A DNA stretch of 64,000 nucleotides from Malurus cyaneus samueli (Eukaryota; Chordata; Aves; Passeriformes; Maluridae). Of the stretch, positions 12,457-23,842 are shown piece by piece; the first letter of the stretch is position 1; each line of letters opens with the position of its first letter. The notes below the pieces were generated by a model that was not told the origin of the DNA, ran no database searches, and saw only the letters and a list, made by a program, of their open reading frames with translations. The stretch spans positions 59,011,749 through 59,075,748 of the forward strand of contig CM019214.1 in NCBI GenBank assembly GCA_009741485.1, given 5' to 3'. The translations under genes were made by a program, and so were the position numbers.

Positions 12457-14310
12457 TGTGCTGGTTTTGCATGGCCTGGTTTTCAATAGTAGGGGAGCCA
12501 CAGAAGTGGACTCTGTGAGAACTGCTGGAAGCTTCCACCATGTCCAGCAGAGCCAATTTCTGATGGCTCTGAAGATTATGGACATGCTGCTGGCCAATTG
12601 GAGATGGTGGTTACACCTCTGTGATGACACATTTAAGAAGAAATCAAAACAAAGGGTACACACAGCTTTTTCCTAGGAGGAGAAGGTGAGAACATGTGAG
12701 GGAAATAACACGGAGACACCAAAGTCAGTAGCGAAGGAGGGGGAGGAGCTGCTCCAGGCGCCGGAGCTGGGATTCTTTGCAGGCCGTGGTGAAGACCAAG
12801 GAGGAGCAGCTGTCCCCCTGAGCCCATGGTGACCATGGTGGAGCAGGCTGTCCCCCTGAGCCCATGGTGCCATGGTGGAGCAGGCTGTCCCCCTGCAGCC
12901 CATGGTGACCATGGTGGAGCAGGCTGTCCCCCTGCAGCCCATGGTGACCATGGTGGAGCAGCTGTCCCCTGCAAGCCCATGGTGACCATGGTGGAGCAGG
13001 CTGTCCCTGCAGCCCATGGTGACCCATGGTGGAGCAGGCTGTCCCCCTGCAGCCATGTGACCATGGTGGAGCAGGCTGTTCCCCTGCAGCCCATGGTGAC
13101 CATGGTGGAGCAGGCTGTCCCCCTGCAGCCCCAGTGACCATGGTGGAGCAGGCTGTCCCCCTGCAGCCCATGGTGACCATGGTGGAGCAGGCTGTCCCCC
13201 TGCAGCCCATGGTGACCATGGTGGAGCAGGCTGTCCCCTGAGCCCATGGTGACCATGGTGGAGCAGGCTGTCCCCTGCAGCCCATGGTGACCATGGTGGA
13301 GCAGGCTGTCCCCTGCAGCCCATGGTGACCATGGTGGAGCAGGCTGTCCCCTAGCCCATGGTGACCATGGTGGAGCAGGCTGTCCCCTGCAGCCCATGGT
13401 GACCATGGTGGAGCAGGCTGTCCCCTGCAGCCCATGGTGACCATGGTGGAGCAGGCTGTCCCCTGCAGCCCATGGTGACCATGGTGGAGCAGGCTGTCCC
13501 TGCAGCCCATGGTGACCATGGTGGACAGGCTGTCCCCCTGAGCCAGGTGACCATGGTGGAGCAGGCTGTCCCCTGCAGCCCGTGTGGACCATGGTGGAGC
13601 AGGCTGTCCCCTGCAGCCCATGGTGACCATGTGGAGCAGGCTGTCCCCTGAGCCCACGGTGACCATGGTGGAGCAGGCTGTCCCCCTGCAGCCCATGGTG
13701 ACCATGGTGGAGCAGGCTGTCCCCTCAGCCCATGGGGTCCACAGAAGATGCAGAGATCCACCTGCAGCCCGTGGGAAGGTGCCCACACCAGAGCGGGCAG
13801 ATGTCTGGAAGGGGCTTTGATCCAGTGGGTGACCCAGTGGAGAGAGGGACCCTGATTCCAGCCTGGCCTTGGAGGGCTGAACCCCATGGATGAGTGACCC
13901 ACACCACAGCAGTTTTTGGAGGACTGTCTGCCCCTGGGAGGAGCACACATTGCAGCAGTTTTGGGATGACTGCTGCTCGTGAGATGGACCCACGCTGGAA
14001 GAGTTCTCAGAGAACTGTCTCCCATGGCAGGGACCGCACAGCACAGCAAGGGAAGGAGTCCTCTTCCTGATCACAGAAGATCTCAGTGCTGAACTGACCA
14101 AAATTCCCATGTGCTGTCCCTCTTCACTGTCAGTGGGAAGGAGGTAGTGTTAGGGAGGGGAAACAGTGTTTTAAGGGCTAATTTTACTTATCCGCATCTG
14201 ATTCCATTAGCAATAAATTTAGTTTGTAACTCCAAGTTGCACCTGTTTTGCCCTTGGAGTGTTTTGTCCTGGTCGTTATCTCAACTTTATGATTTATACC
14301 TGATATTGAT
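12457..14310 (+). mobile_element. Long passerine-type ERV LTR, interrupted by an internal minisatellite
   Basis: The element starts with TGTGCTGGTTTTGCATGG at 12457, a typical LTR 5' end. It continues with a U3 region that holds the box ACCTCTGTGATGACA followed by ATTTAAGAAG, a likely core promoter, near 12615-12640. A GC-rich middle part carries repeated motifs of the type CCACGCTGGAAGAGTT. The polyadenylation signal AATAAA is at 14212-14217 and a U5-like tail continues to about 14310. I see no second LTR or internal coding region, so it looks like a solo LTR. The 3' end lacks a clear CA and I found no convincing target duplication, so that boundary is approximate. Without the minisatellite the LTR would be roughly 0.95 kb. 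Related copies lie at 17.6-18.26 kb, 31.1-31.34 kb and, reversed, at 49.72 kb. Confidence 0.8.
12804..13735. repeat. Minisatellite, about 24 units of 38/39 bp, inside the LTR
   Basis: About 24 head-to-tail units contain, in order, GAGCAGGCTGTCCCC, CTGCAGCCCATGG and TGACCATGGTG. Unit lengths are mostly 38 or 39 bp, with some of 35-37. GC content is about two thirds, against an AT-rich background, and the typical unit has no CpG. Each complete unit holds CCATGGTGACCATGG, an inverted repeat around one central base. Neighbouring units differ mainly by one- or two-base deletions. The array is bounded on both sides by ordinary LTR sequence. The related LTR at 17.8 kb has the corresponding motif only once (near 17915-17937), so the array most likely expanded within this LTR. 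All long reading frames here (up to 461 codons on the minus strand) are products of the repeat. Confidence 0.95.
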
Positions 14311-16239
14311 TATGGATATGTAGTTCATTGACGACTGATGAATTACATTGATAAATCATGTTAATAAATCCACAAATTACTAATCCTAATCTGTTCTCCA
14401 GAACTGTTAGTACTTTCTCAGCCTCTTGTTTGGAGCAAAAGCAAGCAGCCTTCCGTCTGACTATGGATTTGTAATTTCTGTTCAGAATAGAGCAGTGGAA
14501 TGTTGTTATTTTAATGAGGTATTTCCATTCCTGCTTAATTTCTAACCATCATCGCAACAGCAAAAAAACAACAAAAGAAGTTTTATACAAAGTTTTATTT
14601 AGGACTGCTGAAAACATGTATGCAAAAAAAAAAAAAAAAAATGCTTCTATTTAAAATTAGTAGTTTTGCTTTAATGGACAAAATACTGATTTTTTTTTTT
14701 TTTTTTTTTTTTTTATCTTTTCATCAAAATAGTAGCTATTCAGCAGTGGTTTAATAAACTTACAGATAATATTCTGCGTGCCTTTTTTATTTGATGAGTA
14801 ATGAGATACATGCCATAAGCATAGAAAAAAATGAGGCAAAACTGAAAAAAAAGGGCTGTTAGATAATATTTATAGTAAGACATAAGTATTGTTACAACAC
14901 TTAGCTGTGAACTTAACTGTAAAGTGACTTTCACAGCCTGAGGTTTTAGTTGAGAACTCAATGCTTTGTTTACTGCATGAGCTAACTAATCAACAAAACC
15001 AATTTTGCTTCACACACTGCAGGACATCTCTGGTTCGGCTTGCTGAGAAAGAATTTGTTTTTGTGGAAGTATCACACATCATAAACAGTGATAGTTGCCG
15101 TTGATATCTTAGAGATTTTACATGAATTCAGAAGAGTGCATCTGAAGCCATTTACCAATATTTTTTGTGCTGTAGTTAAAGAAAGGTGTTATGAGAGGTA
15201 AGGAATTTGGATATTGGGTATATTTTAAAATGTTTTAATGTATAAAGGCAAAATTACATTTCTAGCTAAGCTGGCAAGAAGCAATGCTCTGTGTTGTGGT
15301 GAAGCTATAGACTCTTGTGTAGACTACAGTCATGGAATTTGTAATCTTTGCATTCTTTTTGGTTAAATATTGGTATTATGAACTTCACATGCTCTCTAAC
15401 CCCAATAAAGGAGAATAATGTTAGGCTACAGAGATAAGCAAGTAAGTGAGCCACTGATTATGACCTGACCTGATACAAAGCTGAGTGAACAGGATATGAA
15501 AAACTGCTGGTTGTGACATGAGAAATTTTTAGATGTAATAGATAACAATGCAAACGCTGGCAAACGTTAATGATTGCACTAGGAAGGACCATCACATTTC
15601 ACAGTTGCTTAGGGGGCAGTTATGTGAGAACTGGCTAAATATCACAGACTGCTGGCAGGGGATACTGAGGACCTTTATAGAACTGGAATTTTCTGATGTC
15701 AACAGCACCTTAATAACTGGATCTGTAATACCATAAAGGTCAGGGATTACCTTGGTAATGGTATAAGAAATAGAAAATTTAAGAATATATGTAGCAAAAT
15801 TTAGGCTGAAGGGGAAAAATAATTAAATGAGAGTTATGTGCTTGAGAGGAGACCAAGAAGGGAGAAAGCTATGAGGACAGCTAGAAGGAGATACAAGAAA
15901 TGGGAAAGAGTTAATAGGTTATATGTTTGGTACTATCTAGGGTGACCCATGCGGCAGCCTTGCTTGTGATCTCCACAGTCTATATCAGGGCAATAAACCA
16001 GAATTGTTTGTCTGACTCTACATATTTCCAAATGTAGAAATGCCAGAAAACAAAGGGCTGGCATGCACAAGCATCTCAGCAACAGTGCTGGTGCCCATTT
16101 CAAGTTTGGCAACACTGGTTTGTATCTATCACTTTCTAAAAGATTTTGACTACAGATATATAGACAACTAACTTCGGAAAATATTAAAGAGAAAACCTCA
16201 AACAGAACCTCTGAGTTTGTAAAAATAGTACAGCATTTT
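14311..16239. other. AT-rich noncoding DNA with paired A and T homopolymers
   Basis: No gene was recognised. An 18-base A run at 14624-14641 and a 25-base T run at 14690-14714 are the main simple repeats. The part from about 15930 to 16130 is slightly GC-richer and contains an AATAAA, but I could not match it to any LTR. Confidence 0.5.
14624..14714. repeat. Poly-A (18) and poly-T (25) pair
   Basis: A run of 18 A at 14624-14641 is followed 48 bases later by a run of 25 T at 14690-14714. Together they form an inverted pair that could fold as a hairpin. Both are probably ordinary homopolymers. Confidence 0.85.
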
Positions 16240-16420
16240 TAATGGATTGGGGGAGAGTGGCATTTGCTCCAAACCATCCATTGATGGAAATCTGTAAAAC
16301 ATAAATTAAATAGACATTTAGTAAGAACAGGGAAAAGATAGTTGACTTTGCATTACAGGAATGGAGTAGATAACTTCTTGAAATGTCTTTCAGTCTTATT
16401 TTTTCATATCTGTATTAATA
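16240..16420 (+). mobile_element. Possible old CR1 LINE 3' fragment, plus orientation
   Basis: The text around GGAATGGAGTAGATAACTTC and the following CTTGAAATGTCTTTCAGTCT resembles the stretch just before the 3' end of CR1 elements, where a 'gatgatcttgaggtcccttcc'-like motif precedes the terminal octamer repeat. Similarity is loose and the terminal octamers are not intact. If real it is an old copy. An alternative is chance resemblance in AT-rich DNA. Confidence 0.4.
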
Positions 16421-17600
16421 TTTGTTGTGTTTTTTAAAACAAATTCACTGAACAGTTATACAGTGTAGCTACTGAGGACACTTTATCTGATGATGTGTAA
16501 GGAACTTTTTGTTTCATGCCTGTCCACTCATTTCCTTAAAAATGCTCTTTCAATATTCATCCAACACGTGCATTTCTATAGCATGACCTAAAACTTAATT
16601 GCAACATTTCAGCGTATATTGACTTCCTGGAGCAGAACTTCATTGATTTATCAGCAGGACTACATAAAAGATGAAATGACTCATCTGGGAGTATCAATAG
16701 AATGGCAGAGAAGAATACATTTGTTTTCTGCCTGTAATATCTCAGTCCTGAAATAGTACATATAAGTAAAACCCAAATACAAAAAGTATCGCTTTTTCCC
16801 TGTCACCAGTGTCAGCTTTTATTTTTTCACCTTTTTCTTTCTAAAACAACCTGTTATGCAATAAACTTTCTCACTATCTTCAGAGAGAATTCCTGAAATT
16901 AAATTTCTTTTTGCTATACATCATTACACTTTTGGTGGTATTTCATTCCACCTTTCTTCCTTCATGCACACTTCAACAAAAGAGTTAGAGAACAGCCTTT
17001 TGTTACATTGGATGGGTGGTTTTTGTTTTTTTTTTCTGTCTAGACAGTGAAATAATCACAGCTTAATTCAATGCAAACAAGCAAAAGTATTTAAAAAAAA
17101 GTCTATTAATTTCCTTTTGAGATAAAAAGCCTGTCAGAAGAATTTCAGAGTGAAATTGAAATCAGTATGATTCTAAAACCATTGTAATGTAATTTTTAAC
17201 CAGTTGTTGAAGATCAGTAGCAAAAGCACCAGTATACTAATAGTATCATAAGTTTACAAACAGATACCTGTGAGAAAAGCTGAAAGCTACAGAAATTCAT
17301 AGCGTTTTTTTTTTCTTAGTTCATTTGCACTGAGCTCTTTCAAAACAAATCATCTTTTCAAATTTTTCTAATGGTTTTCTGAACAACTCACTCTCCCACT
17401 GTCTCAGCTGTGATTACCTAAAAATCAAAATCAAAGCCAGTTACCCCTTAAAGAATATAAGGATCAGCTGTGTTCAAGGTTCTGCATGAATGGTTCTGGT
17501 TTTAAATTTCTGATCTTGGTGATGGTAAATTGTTTTCAGACTCCTTAAGAAGTTTTATTTTTTAGTTTCCTTTCATAAACGTATTGATTTCTTACTTTTT
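16421..17600. other. Unique AT-rich noncoding DNA
   Basis: No exon, RNA gene or repeat family was recognised between the possible CR1 fragment and the LTR remnant at 17.6 kb. Confidence 0.5.
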
Positions 17601-17604
17601 TTAC

Positions 17605-18264
17605 AGGGTACAGGTGCCCAGTCCTGTCCCTTTCAGGCTCAGGCAGGGATGAGGAGGATCCAGGAGTGCCCCGTGCTGGACTCAGAACTTTCCGTGTGTC
17701 TCCAACCCACCAACCACAGGGCATGGCTGAGCCCCAAGGCCTAGGGAGTGACATCTTAGGGAAGGTGTCTTTAAGAAGTGAGAAGTGAGGAGAAGCATGA
17801 GAGAAACAGCCCTGCAGAGACCAAGGTCAGTGCAGAAGAGGGAGAGGAGGTGCCCAGACCCCTGAGCAGCCTGTGATGAAGTGCTTGATGAGACAGGCTG
17901 GATTCCTGAAGCCCATGGGGGATCATAGTGGAGCAGATATCCATACTACAGCTTGTGGGGGTGCCATGGCACAGCAGCTTGATGCCTGAAGGAAGCTGCA
18001 GAATATGGATAACCCACACGGCAGCCAGCTCTTGTCAGAAGCTGAGGCCCAGGGAGAGGAGCACACAATGGAGCAGGTTTACTGGCAAGACTGGTGGCTC
18101 ATGGGGGACCCAATCAAGCAGTGCATTCCTGAAGGACTGCAATCCATGGAAGGAACCCAGACTCGAGAAGTTATTGAAGCACTGAAATCTTTAGAAAGGA
18201 TCCATAAAGGAGAAGTCGATGAAGGACCGTATGAAAAGAACTCCATGCTGAAGAAGAGTGACAG
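17605..18264 (+). mobile_element. Old LTR remnant related to the LTR at 12.46 kb
   Basis: This GC-richer block shares the middle part of the LTR at 12457-14310. GAGACCAAGGTCAGTGCAGA matches the GAGACACCAAAGTCAGTAGC of that LTR, and GCCCATGGGGGATCATAGTG, then GAGCAGATATCC, corresponds to a single unit of its minisatellite. Several motifs of the type CCCAGACTCGAGAAGTT follow, which are the degenerate internal repeats of this LTR family. The 5' part (17605-17770) is less clear and could belong to another element. No polyadenylation signal or LTR terminus is visible, so it is truncated. Overlapping reading frames of 78-89 codons are incidental. It serves as the unexpanded comparison for the minisatellite. 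Confidence 0.6.
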
Positions 18265-18318
18265 CATATCATGATTTAACCTCATCCAGCAACTAAGAAT
18301 TACACAGCTGTTCACTCA
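18265..18318 (-). mobile_element. ERVL-type LTR terminus, minus orientation
   Basis: TCATGATTTAACCTCATCCA followed by GCAACTAAG is the reversed 3' end of an ERVL-type LTR. It matches the end region of the LTR at 62031 (ACCCCAGTCAGCAACTAAG) and the reversed end of the one at 4040-4472. The LTR sequence is lost after about 50 bp, where a pentamer microsatellite begins. Confidence 0.6.
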
Positions 18319-18409
18319 CCCCATCCATGCCATGCCATGCCATGCCACCCCATGTCATCCCATGCCATGCCATACCATGCCGTGCCATCCCATCCCATCC
18401 CAATCCAAC
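18319..18409. repeat. Pentamer microsatellite (CATGC/CATCC)n
   Basis: About 18 degenerate pentamers, mostly CCATG, CCATC and variants, run directly on from the C-rich part of the reversed LTR terminus. The change from CATGC-type to CATCC-type units along the array indicates internal expansion with drift. Confidence 0.85.
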
Positions 18410-21400
18410 CTAATTACAGGTAGATATAATGTAGGAATGTGAACAGTATCTTCTCTAGTTTGACCATTTCCCTGCTTACAGCAATACACACCAATATCCT
18501 GATAAGAAGCTATATATATATATAGACTAAATCATTCATATGGGTTAAGTCAACAAAAGCTGTCTGAAGTTCTGTAATACCTTAAGCTAATAAATATCTA
18601 TTCAGAATCTCTCTCCTTTGCTATTTTGGTTTTGATTATTATAGAAATTATATATCCTTGTGATTCAATTAGGGTAGAACTAGTATTTTTAAAGATTTTT
18701 ATAATGTTGCTCTACTTACTTTGGGAAAATTACCTTGAGAAGTAATAAATAGCCAATAACCATCCCTCCCTTTCTTAAATGAATCTTAATTCTAAAAAGC
18801 ATTTAAACAGAAAAAGAGAAAACACAACTCAAACCCAGTAAACAATATACATATGTTGTTTTACTGCAAAGCTAGACAACTACATCTCAAAAGGATAATT
18901 TCCTTCAAAATCTCTTAAGGAATTTTTCCTGCTATGCATTTTACCTTTTACACAGTGGCTGTAAATGAGCTTATTCTCTTTGATTCTTCTTCCTCTCAGA
19001 ATGCATTTTAAACTTTATAGTTTTCTTTCAATTTCGTCTCATCCACTCTAACAGTGCAAATTTTGTAGGTCATTTGAAATAGCACAAAACACAAAAAACT
19101 CACAAACCCCCTCAAATATATTTCTAGTTTTAAAAATGTGTCTTGAGAATTTCAGAAATAAATGATGTGTCATGGATGATGTATCAGGAAGCTTCATTCA
19201 AGTGTGACACTGATTTTTTTAAGCTGTTGTACATCCCCTTTGACACTTGTCTCCACACACAAAGTGTTTGAATTGCTGAGTTGCAATTAATTCACTGAAA
19301 GAGAAATACCATACATTTCTATATTTCACACTGAAAATTTTTCACCAAATTTCTTCTTAGTCAAGTAATTTTATAAACATTATATGATCGGCTATTAAAT
19401 TATTCTTCAAAATGAGAAATAAGACTCAGACTCCTTCTCTCTGATAATTTTTTTTAAAATATCATCTGAAAGAGAATAGTCCCTGTGGGTGACAGCAAAA
19501 TTAACAAACCCTGATGCGCACATGTGGAACAAATTCCTTGTGTGCCCTTGGAGCCATCATTACAGAGGTTCTCAGTAGAGTGCTTTCTTTTAATCTTCTT
19601 GCAATCTAACAATGAGTTACATATCCTTTATTCTGTCCTAAGGCATAAAAGCCTTCACTGGATGTGAAAGCTGCAGCAGTTTGGGCTGGGTTGTTTTTTT
19701 TTTGTTTTTTTTTTTTCCTTTGTGTTTTGTGTTTGGCTCTTTCGGTGTCTTCATTTTTTTTCCCTCTTCCCCTGAGGGTTTTGTGACCTATGTAGGAAAT
19801 ACAGAGTTCAGGCTTGGAATTCCAGCTGAAAAAGATCAAAACAGTGTTAGCCTTTTCCAAGTTAAAATTTACATCCCAGAGTAGGATACCCACAGAACCT
19901 ATCTCCTAGACTTTGGACCAGTGAGTACGAATTTGTTTATGCGGCAGTAAACTACACCAAATTTACTTGCAAAACCTTTCCCTCTTCTCCCCACCATTGT
20001 ATGTAGGTCCAAACATCAGTGATAAAAATTATATAAAGAAAACTGAGTATTAAGTTGCTTAACTAATTTTTCCTCAAAGACTTATTTGGCCTACACTTGA
20101 AAGAGACTTTCAAGATTGCAGAATGTAAATAATTTCTGTCTTCTCTGGTGTAGGAAAGTGAACTGCAGAGAGAACCAGGAGTAATTTGTATGAAGAGACT
20201 GAACAGAATTAACACCTTAATTCCAACCAATTCTTGAACCAGTAGGCACTCTCTGAGTCCACCTGCTTAATAACAGCACAAATAAAGAAATAGCCAGATA
20301 CTATTCAAAATTGTCTAGGAAAGGCTTCTTTGAATACATGTGCCATATGTTTGTTTTTGTTTTCTTTTTTTATTACAGCATTTGTAAATATTTTAAAAAT
20401 AAAAGTGCTATCTGTTGTTCAGAATGAAAAATAAATGAAATATGAAGCCAATGATCAAGAAACATGTCAGTATGAAGTAAGTAAACACAGCTTCTGTAGG
20501 AGTAGGAGAGCCAATGCAAATTCAGAAATACCTGAGTCATAAGCCAGCAATACTGTGATAGAACATAAAATAGTGATCCATTCAAGAACATTTAAACCTT
20601 GGTTCCTGTGCTGGCATAATTGATTAATGATAGTTTTGATGTTGAGTTTTATGATTTGTGCTGGGAAATGGACTGAGACTACCAATTCATTCCTCATTAA
20701 TCATTCAAAGATAATTACATTCAGCGACTACCATGTGGACTGGACTTGAACCAATGTCTTTAAGGATAAGAAGGAGACTTCTCCTCAAAAAAATACCAGA
20801 ATCAGAATTCTTGCTCATTATTTTTATCAGATTTGGTTTTATCACACATAAGTAAACCCCAGTAAAATAATAACAATATATTTTGAAATACAGAGATTAA
20901 GAGATTGCAAAGCTGGGGTCAGAAACTCTTTTTCTTTAAACTTCACAAATACCTTCATTTTAAGTCCAGACAGATAGGTAGCTACTATGTAAGCAGATGG
21001 TTGAGATTTTTTTATACCATCACAGTCAAGAATGCATTTAATAAATTACTGTGTCACTCTTTCCATCTCAAGATTAATTTCAATAAATTGTGCAGTTTAT
21101 TTTTCAATCACTTCTCTGGAACTGATGCAATACTTGGCAACAAAACCAGCAAGCCACTGTTGTTAATGTGCAAAGGAAGCTATGACAGCAAGATTTTCTT
21201 GTACTGGTAATTAGCAGTCCTGAAAAACACAAAAATCAAATAGATCATGATATATTTTAAAATAAACATCTCTAGTTGAAAAATTATGTCCTCGTGTAAT
21301 TGATTTTGAACAAAGTTTCATACAAACAGCATAAAAGAAGAATATTTGGCTAAAAAAGGTGACAGACATTTTGTTTCATTGATGCTGATTTGAATACAAT

Positions 21401-23842
21401 GAAGATGTAATTTAAATAAGTACTAGAAAATCGTAGAAAATTCTGTGCAGGAAAAGTCAACAAATTCTGTGGCAATGACAATTACATTCCTGAAAAGTTT
21501 GTACTTGAGGAGAGATGTAGAGCTCCCAAGCTCAAACATTGTCAACATTGAAATGACCTTTTTTGTCTAACAGATATTCCACTTACAGTGTTGTTTCCAC
21601 ACATACAGTGCCCCAGGTTGCTACAGAGAATTGAAGATAGTATTCATACAAAGAAATGCAGTGCCACCATATGCCCAGCAGGCTTAAAGCTGTTGAAAAC
21701 TTGGCCTGTGGTATTCATTAGAGTAAAACCTATTTTAGACCATCCTGAATAAAATGCAGCAATAATAAAACAGCTCTGGTCTCAAGGTAGAGAAGTGTAA
21801 TTTTCTCTTTGTTGTGAGCTGTAATTGGTGAATATATTAGTATTTGCAACTCCTAAGGAAGAATGATATTGCCTGCTATTGTCTTCACAAATATTTGTAA
21901 CTGTTTTGCATCCTTTGCTTTCATGAAGGGTATGACATTCAGGTGCCATGAACTGGAAGGAAAAAAGTGTGATACTGTTCTTAGACAGAAAACTAAATGT
22001 TCCCCTAGCTAGAGGACTGCAGCCAGGAACCTTTCCCAAGGAAAAAATTAAGAATGCATATTCATTTATCTATGAAAGGATTTTCTATAAAGTGTACCTC
22101 TTCTCTATAGGTGGCACAGAATGCAATTAATTAATTCCTAGCATTAAAATGAAGCAGCATTTATCCACGAGATTAATAAATAGCATGCAGCTTTGATACA
22201 TTGCCAAAGCTTGCTTCTGTTCATTTTTGAATGATATACAGCCTTTTCATAAATACACATTCATTAGCAAAACACATTAAACAAATGTACAGAAGTGAAA
22301 ACAAATCTGTTTGCCAAATTGGTTGTGCTTGAGGCAAATATGAGGATAGGATTTTTGCTTGTTTGTTTTTATTTTTGATTTTTTAAATAAAGCAGCAATG
22401 GTATTCCTTCTGATTTTATTTTAATTTGAGCATTTTTATAGTTGCTCTCTGCAATATGTTTTTACAGGTAATAATAAAAAAATGCTCTACCTTTAATAAT
22501 TGCTATCCTGATTTATGCAACAGGTATTACTTTTAAGCAATGTTAAAATATGCTTGAAAAACATGTTTTTCTTCTTCACTTTCCTCCAAAAAAAATGGCA
22601 ATAATTCTCTAGACCATTAGCAAAGGTATAGAAAATGCTTTTTTCTGATACTCAATTGGCAACAGACTTTATGATTATGAAACAAGCCCAAATCAGAGAA
22701 AAATCTAGGCCCCAGAGGAACAGAAAAATCTTACTCTTCAAAATGTTAAGCATGCATCTGTTCTTTTCATTATATTCATGAGGTTAAGGTGGTCAGAATA
22801 TATCATTTTAGATAAAATATAGGAGCTTTCATCTGCTGTATGTTCAAGAATGCCCCCATGTTCATTTGTTGCCAAGCTACACATTATAGAAGCTGTTCAT
22901 CAGCAATAAAATAAGCATGATATGAAACTCAGTTGGTCAGAGTGAGCTTCTTCCTGCTGAAACATAAATAATCACATGCCAGCAATCCTGCCACATTGCC
23001 TTCTTAGCCCCTGGTGGAAAGAAAATATTGAACTCAATGACAAGTAGATATGAAAGTATAAACTTCAGGGGTTTAAAACAAAGAAAATATTTTCTTGCAA
23101 TTGGCTTTTTAAAACTTATAAATTATTTTCAAATATTTTATTTTTTTCAGCTGAAAAAACAAAGTTCAGCTAGATCTAAAACATTAGTTTATTGATTATA
23201 ACATTACTTTTTGATTACTTTCTGGGAAATGAGCTAAAACTTTAAAAAGACAAAGAGAAAAACCAACAGAGTATTTAATGAATTATCCAATTTCAGTGTG
23301 ACACTGAATTAAATATTTAGGCTTTTGCAGAAGATCTCATACTAGATAGAGTCCAGGATTCATAACAGGTTCTTGACATAAGCTGTACTAATCTTCAAAG
23401 TTCTCCAGCTGATAGAACATAAGACATTGGTCAAGTGTACTAGCAAAGTCCACACTTATATTTCCATGAGGATGATCTGTTGTGACATTCACAAATATGG
23501 ATCTGTGGCCAGGACAAGACTATCTATGTATCTCAGAGAGCAAAAAGATGTTAAGTGTTTTATAGAATACACCAGGGGAGAAACAGTGCTGACAGAATCC
23601 ATAACTCCACATCAAACTCCCATGGGGGAATCCTCAAGGCACCTCTTGGCAGACATGTGCTTGGCAGGCATATCTAAATATGGCCTTGTGGATATATGTT
23701 TCCTGCTGTCTTTACTTGCTCATCTTCCTTGCAGGGTGGTCTGCAGCGGAACTCGGAGCCCTGCTCTTTGCAGAAAGAGTGGTGGTGGAGAATCACTCAG
23801 AGACAGCATTCATCCAGCAGCAAAGGAGATGCAGAACAAAAA
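18410..23842. other. Unique AT-rich noncoding DNA
   Basis: No gene or recognised transposon was found. T-rich low complexity occurs at 19688-19760. The block 22130-22300 has a complex, non-repetitive look and could be conserved noncoding DNA, but nothing decides this. The stretch 23600-23840 is GC-richer and ends in the AACC array. It might be part of an unrecognised element. Confidence 0.5.
19688..19760. repeat. T-rich low-complexity tract
   Basis: Runs of T broken by single G or C. The two opposing reading frames here (67 codons plus, 95 codons minus) encode phenylalanine- or lysine-rich low complexity and are not considered genes. Confidence 0.8.

Noticed and set aside
12633..14110. Long open reading frames (up to 461 codons, minus strand; 103 codons, plus strand) over the minisatellite
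   Set aside because: The peptides are direct translations of the 38/39-bp unit in shifting frames (HHGHHGLQG, PPWSPWAAG, CSTMVTMG). Several frames are open at once because the unit lacks stops. There is no domain and the array lies in an LTR.
13741..14110. Second minisatellite in the right part of the LTR
   Set aside because: The repeated ACCCACGCTGG-type motifs are irregularly spaced and diverged. They are the normal degenerate internal repeats of this LTR family and not a tandem array.
15933..16115. Possible LTR or gene fragment with AATAAA near 15990
   Set aside because: There is only one loose signal and a 60-codon chance frame. No family motif or terminus could be seen.
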